Source: Flavobacteriaceae bacterium CG_4_10_14_3_um_filter_33_47 (GTDB taxonomy: Bacteria > Bacteroidota > Bacteroidia > Flavobacteriales > Flavobacteriaceae). From it: 35,283 bases of DNA. The stretch covers positions 1-35,283 of the forward strand of contig PFKE01000123.1 in assembly GCA_002784145.1 (NCBI GenBank). Reading direction: 5' to 3'. A model generated the notes under the pieces. That model searched no databases. It worked only from the letters and a program-made list of their open reading frames with translations, and was not told where the DNA came from. This document shows, piece by piece, positions 24,529 through 32,261 of the stretch. The position numbers were made by a program, and so were the translations under genes. Numbering within the stretch: the first letter of the stretch is position 1; the number at the start of each line of letters is the position of its first letter.

Positions 24529-25519
24529 CAATGGAATTATATTAACATTGGCTTATCCAGACACTATTGTAATGGTGTCTGAAGAATGGTTTTCTCCTTT
24601 TTTAAGGTTTTTAGGTGTTGGGAAAAAGAACTATTTACGAGCTGGTCATGCCGCATTGGTACTTATAAATAAGAATACTGGAGTTTTAGAATATCATGAT
24701 TTTGGACGATATATTACTCCAGAACCTTACGGTCGTGTAAGAGGAAGTGAAACGGATAATGAATTAAAAATTCCTTTTAAAGCTGACATTAAAGATGATT
24801 ATATTGTTAATCTTAATGAGATTTTAGAGTTTTTAGGAACGCATCCAAAACTAACACATGGTGATGGTAAATTGGTAGCTTCTGTTTGCAATGCCGTGAA
24901 TTACGAAGCGGCTAGAGAACACATTACGAAAATGCAACAAAAACACTTTATTAGGTATGCTGCTTTTATAAAAAACGCCTGTAACTGTGCCAGATTTGTA
25001 ACCGATACTTTGATAACTTCCGTAACCAATAAGAAAATAAAGAGAAACCTGATACAATCTAAATGGTTTACTCCAAGCACCGTTGGAAATGTGCTTATGG
25101 CCAATACCGAAACACATATATTTGAAGTCTCTGAAACTGGAAGAATAGTCACTTTTAAAGGGTCGCAAACCAGAGAAAATATGCGATGTTTTTTAGACAA
25201 TCTTAAAACTCATGAATCAAGCTTTATTGGAACTTTAAAGCCAAAATCGGTGGATGTTTTGCACGAAAAGGCCCAATGGTTATCTGGTATTGCCGCAGGA
25301 GCATGGTTTGAACTCCATCATATTGGACATGATATAGAGTATTTGTTTAGAAGGATTTCACCACATGGGCATATTGATGTTCATGATATTTTTATGGTGG
25401 AAGATCATACGTTTGATTATAATCAAGACTTTGAATTTGTACATGATTCAAATTGTAGTTTTCTCCATATTAAACAATCTGGGAAAGTGTACAGATTTAA
25501 AAGAAAAACAGCGAATTAA
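24521..25519 (+). CDS. Uncharacterised protein with papain-like H...NC pattern
   Basis: 332 aa, function not recognised; I believe it is a flavobacterial family of unknown function (possibly the one listed as DUF6695, from memory). The first ~180 residues carry YLRAGHAALVLINKNTGVLE then YHDFGRYITPEPYGRVRG, and later IKNACNCARFVTDTLI. A GH-x-A/V-L strand followed by an NC-x-R-F helix resembles circularly permuted papain-like folds (NlpC/P60, LRAT, DUF4105), in which H and C would be catalytic. The C-terminal half (about 190-332) is a separate WF..HHIGHDIEYLFRRISP and IDVHDIFMVEDHTFD region rich in His and Asp. No signal peptide, so cytoplasmic. Overlaps the TANGO2 gene by 8 nt and shares stop-codon bases with apaG. 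Confidence 0.75.
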   Translation: MSNNGIILTLAYPDTIVMVSEEWFSPFLRFLGVGKKNYLRAGHAALVLINKNTGVLEYHDFGRYITPEPYGRVRGSETDNELKIPFKADIKDDYIVNLNEILEFLGTHPKLTHGDGKLVASVCNAVNYEAAREHITKMQQKHFIRYAAFIKNACNCARFVTDTLITSVTNKKIKRNLIQSKWFTPSTVGNVLMANTETHIFEVSETGRIVTFKGSQTRENMRCFLDNLKTHESSFIGTLKPKSVDVLHEKAQWLSGIAAGAWFELHHIGHDIEYLFRRISPHGHIDVHDIFMVEDHTFDYNQDFEFVHDSNCSFLHIKQSGKVYRFKRKTAN

Positions 25520-25902
25520 TTTATAGCAAAAGGCGCACTTAACTTAAAGGTTGGAATGGTTACTTTAAAATTTTTGGTAGTCGTAAAATTTACCATATCA
25601 TAATAACCTTGCATGGCACCAAAAGGAGAAGTTAATAAGCATCCAGATGTATACGTGTGGGATTCTCCTGGTTTTAATACAGGTTTTTTGCCAATAACAC
25701 CTTCACCAGAAACAATTTCTGTATTATTTAAGGCATCATAAATTTCCCAATGGCGAGCATTTAGCTGAACGGAGTCTTTACTTTGGTTTTCAATCGTTAC
25801 TTTGTAACCAAAGGCAAATTGTATCTTATAATTTTTATAAAAGGAACCCTCAAAAGTTGTTTCTACAGATACTTTAATACCCCTTGTTACTTGTTGAACC
25901 AT
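25516..25902 (-). CDS. apaG: ApaG domain protein
   Basis: 128-aa single ApaG (DUF525) domain with an immunoglobulin-like beta-sandwich fold. Family features: IKVSVETTFEG near the N-terminus, YKVTIENQSKDSVQLNARHWEI, the GxGxxG-type GEGVIGKKPVLKPGESHTYTSGC, and GAMQGYYDM. In enterobacteria apaG is linked to Co2+/Mg2+ handling and to apaH; biochemical role is unclear and no apaH is nearby. The stop codon overlaps that of the convergent 332-aa gene within the palindrome TTAA. A TATTTTTG -7 box lies 33 nt upstream of its ATG. Confidence 0.92.
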   Translation of the reverse strand: MVQQVTRGIKVSVETTFEGSFYKNYKIQFAFGYKVTIENQSKDSVQLNARHWEIYDALNNTEIVSGEGVIGKKPVLKPGESHTYTSGCLLTSPFGAMQGYYDMVNFTTTKNFKVTIPTFKLSAPFAIN

Positions 25903-25934
25903 GTTATGTATTGATATACAATGTGTTTTACTTG

Positions 25935-25942
25935 CAAAAATA
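25935..25942 (-). promoter_or_regulatory. Candidate apaG -7 element
   Basis: The minus strand reads TATTTTTG, matching TAnnTTTG, 33 nt before the apaG ATG. No -33 element was recognised. It also implies that apaG is transcribed separately from the plug gene behind it. Confidence 0.4.
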
Positions 25943-25986
25943 AGGTTTTTTTTTGACCCTATTTTAATTTAACTTCATTATTCCGA

Positions 25987-27237
25987 TTAATTGGAGATGT
26001 TTATCGAGGATCCTTCTCCCATTCCAATAATCCTATCGTATCTTTTTCCTAAATCTCTATAGTACGCTAAAACCTTGTAATTATTTTCTGTTTGATAGAA
26101 ATTACCGCTAATGCCACCTTCATTTAAGTTGCCGTTATCATCTATTGTTACGAATTTATAATTGTAAAATCCTTGTTTTAAAAGTATAGAACATTTAAAA
26201 ACCTTATCCAACTCATCATACCTCATCTTCGTAAAATCATCTATGCTGTAATTATTAAAATTACCGTAAACATGGACCGTCTTATTTTCAATTTCCGAAT
26301 TGGATAATAACGAGAAATGAATCCAAACATAATCAGCCTCAATATTAGAATTCTCAGCGTCAATAGAAGTAATCAGAAAATTTCCATTAATATCAGGATT
26401 GTAAGTATAAGGTCTGTTAACCCTAGGGTAATTTGTAAATAAATAATTATGATATAAATCTTTTAAATCTATATACTGTACGCCTGTATTGGCGGCACGA
26501 ATATCTTTGTTTTCAAAAAACAAATACTCATTGCCACCCCAAAAACTAGACTCCAAATCGTACTTGTAAATTAACTGATTTCCAATGGTGTATTGTGGTA
26601 CTAAATTAGATATTGCCGTTTTTAAATTGTTATTTTGAACCACTAGCAGTTTTACGTTTTGCTTTGGGTTGTTTAATAAAATATTATTGGGTGTTATGCT
26701 AATTTCAACCCGTTGTTTATAGTCTATATTGGCAATATCTCTGGAGCGTTTGATAGCAACTCCAATAGTTGACATGTTTTCATAAATCATAAACTTCCTT
26801 GAAAATAAAGGTTCTTTGTTGTTGTTAAATACATGGATCATATAGTTTCCAGATACTTTAAGTCTTTTTGTTTGTTCGTTTGGAATACTAAGTTTGTAAT
26901 GCGAATATATTTGATACGTGTTGAAAGAATTTTCATAAGTTCTAATGCGTTGATTATCAATACCATCTAAAAATTCAGATTTTACCAATACGGAAGGCGT
27001 CCAATCAAGATTGTAATGTTCAATAGTATAGTAATAATCATCTTCATTTCCATTTAAAGCATCAAATTCTAAAATAATATAATCTCCTAATTTTAAAACG
27101 GGTAATTGGCTTTCATTGGTGTTGCCTTTAAAGTAAATTGTTTTAATATACTCGGGTGGGGTAATTTCGTCAATCTGGGCAAAAATGTTTAAAGAGATAA
27201 AACTGAAAAATAAAAGAAAATAAAGCAAAATTCTCAT
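25987..27237 (-). CDS. Type IX secretion system plug protein
   Basis: 416-aa exported protein of the former DUF5103 family, now named T9SS plug. In F. johnsoniae the Plug protein closes the periplasmic end of the SprA translocon when cargo or PorV is not engaged. Signal peptide MRILLYFLLFFSFISLNIFAQ; then an N-terminal beta-domain with EYIKTIYFKGNTNESQLPVLKLGD, YYYTIEHYNLDWTPSVLVKSEFLDG, FNTYQIYSHYKLSIPN and SGNYMIHVFNNN, and a C-terminal beta-sandwich with VHVYGNFNNYSIDDFTKMRYDE and KQGFYNYKFV. It is divergent from nqrA and the fourth T9SS gene of the window, about 19 kb from porV. Confidence 0.85.
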   Translation of the reverse strand: MRILLYFLLFFSFISLNIFAQIDEITPPEYIKTIYFKGNTNESQLPVLKLGDYIILEFDALNGNEDDYYYTIEHYNLDWTPSVLVKSEFLDGIDNQRIRTYENSFNTYQIYSHYKLSIPNEQTKRLKVSGNYMIHVFNNNKEPLFSRKFMIYENMSTIGVAIKRSRDIANIDYKQRVEISITPNNILLNNPKQNVKLLVVQNNNLKTAISNLVPQYTIGNQLIYKYDLESSFWGGNEYLFFENKDIRAANTGVQYIDLKDLYHNYLFTNYPRVNRPYTYNPDINGNFLITSIDAENSNIEADYVWIHFSLLSNSEIENKTVHVYGNFNNYSIDDFTKMRYDELDKVFKCSILLKQGFYNYKFVTIDDNGNLNEGGISGNFYQTENNYKVLAYYRDLGKRYDRIIGMGEGSSINISN

Positions 27238-27348
27238 TTATGGACTGTTTTTTTGTAAATATAATCAAATTTTACGACTAAAAAAGTATGTAAAAAAACA
27301 GGTTTAAATTTCTGTGTTAATTATTATGAAATCTGCATTTTTAATTTG

Positions 27349-27356
27349 TAAATTTG
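27349..27356 (+). promoter_or_regulatory. Candidate nqr operon -7 element
   Basis: TAAATTTG, an exact TAnnTTTG match, ends 37 nt before the nqrA ATG. It is followed by GCAGC, a plausible start region. The -33 position has only a weak match. Confidence 0.5.
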
Positions 27357-27393
27357 CAGCGTTTTTAGACAACTAATCTCAATAAATCAAAAT

Positions 27394-28749
27394 ATGTCAA
27401 ACGACATTCGTGTTAAAAAAGGTCTAGACATTAAATTAAAAGGTGAAGCCGAAAAAACCTTCGACCAGGCAAAAGCAAGCAACTTTTACGTTCTAAGACC
27501 TAAAGATTTTCATGGCGTAATACCTAAATTAATTTCTAAAGTTGGAACCAAAATAAAAGCAGGAGAACCAGTTTTTTATGATAAATCCAATGAGAGTGTA
27601 AAATTTGTTTCTCCAGTTTCTGGTGAAATTATTGAAATTGCACGGGGTGAAAAAAGAAAAATTTTATCCATAAAAATTCAAGCAGATAAAACAGATTCTT
27701 ATGTTGAAAATCCTGTGCTTAATTTAGAGACTGCAAAACCCCAAGATGTTAAAGCGCTTTTGTTGGCATCAGGTTGTTGGCCTTTTATCAAACAACGTCC
27801 TTATGATGTGATTGCCAATCCAAACAAAGAGCCCAAAGCCATTTTTATATCTGCACACGCATCGGCACCTTTAGCAGCCAACTACAATTATACTTTACAA
27901 GGCAAAGAAAAGGAGCTGCAAGCTGCAGTTACAGCATTAGGAAAACTTACAAAAGGGAAAGTACATGTTTCTGTGGGGAAATTTGGTAGATCACCCATGT
28001 CAGATTTGTCTGGTATTAGTTTACACAAAGTATCTGGGCCACATCCTTCAGGTAATGTAGGAACTCAGATTAATAAAATTGACCCTATTAATAAAGGAGA
28101 GGTAGTTTGGACGATAAATCCGCAGGATCTTGTCATTATGGGTGAGTTATTATTAACAGGCAAGTTTAATGCAGAACGTATTGTAGCGTTAGTAGGCTCG
28201 TCTATTGAAAAGCCAAGATATTTTATTACCAAATTAGGGTGTGAAATAGCTACGATGATTTTTGATCAAGGCATTGAAAAAGATGCGAATGTTCGTATTA
28301 TTTCTGGCAATATATTATCAGGTCAACAAGTAAAACCTGATGGTTATTTAGATTATTATAGTAATACCATTACAGTCATTCCAGAAGGCGATGATTATGA
28401 ATTTTTTGGATGGACTACGCCAGTATTCAATAAAATATCTACCTCAAGAGCATTAACATTCTCATGGATGTTTCCAAATAAAAAATACGATTTAAATACC
28501 AATACCAATGGTGAACATCGTGCTTTTGTGACCACAGGAAACTATGAAGAAGTCTTCCCATTAGATATCTTTCCCATGCAAATATTAAAAGCTTGTATGT
28601 ATAATGACTTAGATGAAATGGAAGCCTTAGGAATGTACGAAGTGGCACCTGAAGATTTTGCTTTAACCGAGTTTATCTGTGTGTCTAAACAGCCACATCA
28701 AGAAATTATAAGAAAAGGTTTAGACGTAATGCTTAAAGAAATTGGATAA
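27394..28749 (+). CDS. nqrA: Na+-translocating NADH:quinone reductase subunit A
   Basis: Peripheral cytoplasmic subunit of Na+-NQR, implicated in ubiquinone/menaquinone interaction. 451 aa; starts VKKGLDIKLKGEAEKTFDQA, the typical NqrA N-terminus resembling RnfC (barrel-sandwich hybrid domain at 40-100 with GEPVFYDKSNESVKFVSPVSGEI). Further signatures are SGCWPFIKQRPYDVIANPN, PISAHASAPLA-type FISAHASAPLAANYNY and VGKFGRSPMSDL, then GPHPSGNVGTQINKIDPI. No transmembrane segment and no iron-sulfur cysteines, as expected. First gene of nqrABCDEF, with a clear -7 box upstream and nqrB 37 nt downstream. Confidence 0.95.
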   Translation: MSNDIRVKKGLDIKLKGEAEKTFDQAKASNFYVLRPKDFHGVIPKLISKVGTKIKAGEPVFYDKSNESVKFVSPVSGEIIEIARGEKRKILSIKIQADKTDSYVENPVLNLETAKPQDVKALLLASGCWPFIKQRPYDVIANPNKEPKAIFISAHASAPLAANYNYTLQGKEKELQAAVTALGKLTKGKVHVSVGKFGRSPMSDLSGISLHKVSGPHPSGNVGTQINKIDPINKGEVVWTINPQDLVIMGELLLTGKFNAERIVALVGSSIEKPRYFITKLGCEIATMIFDQGIEKDANVRIISGNILSGQQVKPDGYLDYYSNTITVIPEGDDYEFFGWTTPVFNKISTSRALTFSWMFPNKKYDLNTNTNGEHRAFVTTGNYEEVFPLDIFPMQILKACMYNDLDEMEALGMYEVAPEDFALTEFICVSKQPHQEIIRKGLDVMLKEIG

Positions 28750-28786
28750 TCATTTATTGATTGAAGTGAAAAGAAAATAATAACAC

Positions 28787-29995
28787 ATGGGTTTAAAAAG
28801 TAAATTACATCAACTAAAAGAAAAATACAAAGGAACCAAAATGGCTCCTGCGTTTGGTGCATTGCATACCTTTTTATATTTACCAAACGAAACAACACAT
28901 AACGGGACTCATATTAAAGCGGCTGATGATTTAAAGCGCACCATGAATACGGTTATTTTGGCTATGATACCTTGCTTGATTTTTGGTATGTTCAATGCCG
29001 GATATCAACATTATTTAGCAGCAGGACAGATTGATGCTGTAATGGGAGGTTTTTTTAGCAGCCAGTTCTGGACTTTGGATAATTTTGCATTAGGATTCTG
29101 GAAAATTATTCCTTTAGTCATAGTGTCTTACGGAGTAGGTTTAGGTATTGAGTTTTTATTTGCAACCATTAAAAATCACGAAGTAGAAGAAGGTTACCTA
29201 GTAACAGGAATGCTAGTACCTTTAATTATACCTATTGATATTCCATTGTGGATGCTGGCTGTAGCTGTAGCTTTTGGAGTGGTTATTGGCAAAGAAGTTT
29301 TTGGAGGAACGGGCATGAACATTTTAAATCCTGCCTTAACCATCAGAGCCTTTTTGTTTTTTGCGTATCCAACATGGATGAGTGGCGATAAGGTCTGGGT
29401 TCAAGGTGCCGTTGAAAGTGTAGGTAAAGTAGATGCCATTTCAGGAGAAACTATTCTAGGAGGTTTAGCACAAGGTAAACATTTGGGATATACGTTTTGG
29501 GATATGTTTTATGGCTTTATTCCGGGTTCAATTGGAGAAACTTCAACGTTATTAATTTTGCTAGGAGGTTTGTTTTTAATTTTTACTAAAATTGGAAGTT
29601 GGAGAATCATGTTATCTTCTGTTATTGGAGCCATAGTCATGGGATTAATTTTTAACAGTCTTGTTGATGCAAATGTCATTGACCAAGGAAGTAAATTTTA
29701 TACCTTAATGAGTACGCCTTACTGGCAACACTTAATTATTGGTGGTTTTGCTTTCGGTGTAGTTTATATGGCTACAGATCCAGTTACTGCATCTCAAACA
29801 AATAAAGGAAAATGGATATATGGATTTTTAGTAGGACTAATGTCTATACTAATTCGTGTATTCAATCCAGCTTATCCAGAAGGTGTCATGTTGGCAATAT
29901 TATTAATGAATGTGTTTGCACCTACTATTGACCATTATGTGGTTAAAGGAAATATAAAGCAAAGACTTAAACGTCTAAAAGTTAAAACTGCTTAA
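28787..29995 (+). CDS. nqrB: Na+-translocating NADH:quinone reductase subunit B
   Basis: Integral membrane subunit holding covalent FMN and the main Na+ path. 402 aa with about ten hydrophobic segments, from TMNTVILAMIPCLIFGMFNA to the C-terminal LMSILIRVFNPAYPEGVMLA. The flavinylation site is D-A-I-S-G-E-T with acceptor T222 (S/T-G-A-T in most relatives; here Ala is Glu). Other marks are GTGMNILNPALTIRAFLFFAYP and MATDPVTASQTNKGKW. The N-terminal ~50 residues are cytoplasmic (MGLKSKLHQLKEKYKGTKMA). Its stop overlaps the nqrC start (TAATG), so the two are coupled. Confidence 0.95.
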   Translation: MGLKSKLHQLKEKYKGTKMAPAFGALHTFLYLPNETTHNGTHIKAADDLKRTMNTVILAMIPCLIFGMFNAGYQHYLAAGQIDAVMGGFFSSQFWTLDNFALGFWKIIPLVIVSYGVGLGIEFLFATIKNHEVEEGYLVTGMLVPLIIPIDIPLWMLAVAVAFGVVIGKEVFGGTGMNILNPALTIRAFLFFAYPTWMSGDKVWVQGAVESVGKVDAISGETILGGLAQGKHLGYTFWDMFYGFIPGSIGETSTLLILLGGLFLIFTKIGSWRIMLSSVIGAIVMGLIFNSLVDANVIDQGSKFYTLMSTPYWQHLIIGGFAFGVVYMATDPVTASQTNKGKWIYGFLVGLMSILIRVFNPAYPEGVMLAILLMNVFAPTIDHYVVKGNIKQRLKRLKVKTA

Positions 29996-30783
29996 TGATG
30001 GAAAATAGAACAGATAAAAATTCATACACGATATTATTTGCCGTTGGAATGGTACTAGTCGTTGGAGCTTTATTAGCTTTTGCTGCAGAATCATTAAAAC
30101 CTAAAATCACTGAAAATAAGCGTTTAGAAATTCAGCAGAATATTTTATATGCTATGGGAGTTAATGAAAATGATGAAAGCAGTGTAAATTTTGTGCCTAC
30201 AGATAAAGTCGCTTCAGAGTTTTCAAAATATATAAAAGAACAGTTGGTCATTCAAATTGAAAATGGTAAGGCAAGTGCCCTTAATAGACAAGAATATATG
30301 GCAGCTAATAATGGTATAGAACCATACTTAATAGATATCAAAAAGGAAGAGTCAAAAGCGTCGAATCCTAGTTATACAAGAAAATTACCCTTATTTATAG
30401 GAGAAAAAGATGGCGAAACATTTTATATTATCCCAATGAGAGGAAAAGGGCTTTGGGATGCCATTTGGGGTTATGTAGCACTTGATAAAAACTTAATAGT
30501 TTATGGTGTCTTTTTTGATCATAAAGGAGAAACTCCAGGTTTAGGAGCCAATATAAACCAACGTTTTTTCATGGATGATTTTAAAGGTGAAAAAATTATG
30601 GATGGAAATACTTTTGAAGGAATAGCGATTGCCAAAGGAAATAATGATCCCACAAATCAAACCAAAGACGATTATGAAATTGATGCTTTAGCAGGAGCAA
30701 CCATTACAGGTAATGGCATTACGGCTATGATAAAGAAAGATTTGAACATGTACATTCCTTACCTAACAACTTTAACGAATTAG
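29995..30783 (+). CDS. nqrC: Na+-translocating NADH:quinone reductase subunit C
   Basis: Single-span subunit with a periplasmic FMN-binding domain. 262 aa; one N-terminal membrane helix (YTILFAVGMVLVVGALLAFAAE, residues ~11-32). The FMN domain ends in GKGLWDAIWGYVALDKN, HKGETPGLGANINQ and the flavinylation motif DALAGATITGNGI with acceptor T236. The loop before the FMN domain is longer than a minimal one (DESSVNFVPTD to YLIDIKKEESKASN). Two adjacent ATGs (29995 and 29998) are both possible starts; the first overlaps the nqrB stop. nqrD follows after 3 nt. Confidence 0.95.
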   Translation: MMENRTDKNSYTILFAVGMVLVVGALLAFAAESLKPKITENKRLEIQQNILYAMGVNENDESSVNFVPTDKVASEFSKYIKEQLVIQIENGKASALNRQEYMAANNGIEPYLIDIKKEESKASNPSYTRKLPLFIGEKDGETFYIIPMRGKGLWDAIWGYVALDKNLIVYGVFFDHKGETPGLGANINQRFFMDDFKGEKIMDGNTFEGIAIAKGNNDPTNQTKDDYEIDALAGATITGNGITAMIKKDLNMYIPYLTTLTN

Positions 30784-30786
30784 AAT

Positions 30787-31434
30787 ATGGGACTTTTATC
30801 GAAAAAAGATAGTAAATTAATATTAGATCCATTAGCAGATAATAACCCAATAACTATTCAGGTACTTGGAATTTGTTCTGCATTGGCAATTACGGCCGAA
30901 TTAAAAGCAGCCATTGTTATGGCAATTTCTGTAATGGCCGTTTTAGCCATCGGTAATGTTGCTATTTCTCTTTTAAGAAATATAATCCCTTCTAAAATCA
31001 GGATTATTGTTCAATTAGTTGTAGTCGCCGCATTGGTAATTATTGTAGATTTAATATTAAAGGCCTATTCTTATCAGCTAAGTAAAACACTATCGGTATT
31101 TGTTGGGCTAATTATTACCAATTGTATCATTATGGGACGCTTTGAAGCTTTTGCTTTAGCAAACGGTCCTTGGCGATCATTTTTAGATGGCATTGGTAAT
31201 GCAGCTGGTTATGGTTTAATATTGGTTATTGTTGGGTTCTTTAGAGAATTATTAGGATCTGGTACATTGCTAGGTTTTAAAATTTTAGGAGATCCCATAG
31301 AAAAAACAGGATTGTATGCTATTGGCTATGAAAATAATGGGTTTATGTTACTATCTCCAATGGCATTAATTGTTGTTGGAATTATAATTTGGGTACAACG
31401 TAGCAGAAATAAAGCGTTAATAGAAGATCATTAA
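30787..31434 (+). CDS. nqrD: Na+-translocating NADH:quinone reductase subunit D
   Basis: Integral membrane subunit (RnfE family), 215 aa, with about six hydrophobic helices. Conserved regions: LILDPLADNNPITIQVLGICSALA, NVAISLLRNIIPSKIRI with ISLLRNxIPSxIRI, then IITNCIIMGRFEAFALANGPW near residue 110-130, and FFRELLGSGTLLG. The conserved CxxxA and NCxxxGR cysteines, which in Na+-NQR hold an iron centre between NqrD and NqrE, are present as C30 and C117 by approximate count. Downstream comes an unusual 77-nt gap with heptad repeats before nqrE. Confidence 0.94.
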   Translation: MGLLSKKDSKLILDPLADNNPITIQVLGICSALAITAELKAAIVMAISVMAVLAIGNVAISLLRNIIPSKIRIIVQLVVVAALVIIVDLILKAYSYQLSKTLSVFVGLIITNCIIMGRFEAFALANGPWRSFLDGIGNAAGYGLILVIVGFFRELLGSGTLLGFKILGDPIEKTGLYAIGYENNGFMLLSPMALIVVGIIIWVQRSRNKALIEDH

Positions 31435-31439
31435 TTAGT

Positions 31440-31509
31440 GTACAGTTGGCAGTCGCAGTAAGTAGTTACTGAACACTTAACACTTAACACTTAACACTGA
31501 ATACTAAAC
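31440..31509 (+). repeat. Degenerate 7-bp tandem repeat between nqrD and nqrE
   Basis: The gap can be read as ten consecutive heptads: GTACAGT, TGGCAGT, CGCAGTA, AGTAGTT, ACTGAAC, ACTTAAC three times (31475-31495), ACTGAAT, ACTAAAC. The middle units are exact and the edges degenerate, mostly variations on ACTNAAC or GCAGT. It fills the whole intercistronic space and ends 2 nt before the nqrE ATG, while all other nqr gaps but one are 0-3 nt. Confidence 0.75.
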
Positions 31510-31511
31510 AT

Positions 31512-32261
31512 ATGGAACATTTAGAATTATTTTTAAAATCAATATTTATAGATAACATGGTATTTGCTACATTCCTTGGAATGTGTTCTTACCTTGCGGT
31601 ATCTAAAAAAGTATCTACAGCCGTTGGTTTAGGCGCAGCTGTTATATTTGTATTAGCAATTACCGTCCCTTTAAACTGGTTATTGGATCAATATTTATTA
31701 CAACCAGGAGCTTTAGCTTGGCTTGGTGAAGACTATGCAGATTATGACTTGAGTTTCTTATCGTTCATCATGTTTATTGCTACTATAGCAACTATGGTAC
31801 AATTGGTTGAAATTGTGGTTGAGAAATTCTCCCCTTCATTATATAATTCATTAGGTATTTTCTTGCCTCTTATCGCAGTAAACTGCGCTATTTTAGGAGG
31901 TTCTTTGTTTATGCAATCGAGAGAGATTCCTACATTAGGATTGGCAACTGTTTATGGAATAGGTTCAGGAATTGGATGGTTTTTAGCCATTCTTGCCATT
32001 GCCGCTATTCGTGAGAAAATTAGATATTCAAATGTTCCAGCACCTTTAAGAGGTTTAGGTATTACATTCATTATTACAGGTTTAATGGCCATTGGGTTTA
32101 TGAGTTTTGGTGGCATGCTAACGGGTGATAATGAAAAAATTCAAGACGAAAAGCAAGCAGTTTTGCCAAAAGAAGACATTAAAACACTTCCATTAAAAGA
32201 TAATGAGAACTCTGATGAAAAAAAAGAAGAGAAAGTGTTAGCTAACAACATAAAAAAGTAA
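31512..32261 (+). CDS. nqrE: Na+-translocating NADH:quinone reductase subunit E
   Basis: Integral membrane subunit (RnfA family), 249 aa. Six hydrophobic helices run from [25 protein letters not shown] to [19 protein letters not shown]. The conserved cysteines that pair with NqrD for the membrane iron centre are in FLGMCSYLA and [11 protein letters not shown]. Typical NqrE is about 200 aa; this one has an extra hydrophilic tail of about 45 residues after GGMLTG, rich in Lys, Glu and Asp ([16 protein letters not shown]...). The stop codon is immediately followed by the nqrF ATG. Confidence 0.94.
   Translation: MEHLELFLKSIFIDNMVFATFLGMCSYLAVSKKVSTAVGLGAAVIFVLAITVPLNWLLDQYLLQPGALAWLGEDYADYDLSFLSFIMFIATIATMVQLVEIVVEKFSPSLYNSLGIFLPLIAVNCAILGGSLFMQSREIPTLGLATVYGIGSGIGWFLAILAIAAIREKIRYSNVPAPLRGLGITFIITGLMAIGFMSFGGMLTGDNEKIQDEKQAVLPKEDIKTLPLKDNENSDEKKEEKVLANNIKK

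Noticed and set aside
24851-25200. Two overlapping minus-strand frames within the 332-aa gene
   Set aside because: No family resemblance, no start context, and they lie fully inside a gene with coherent coding sequence.
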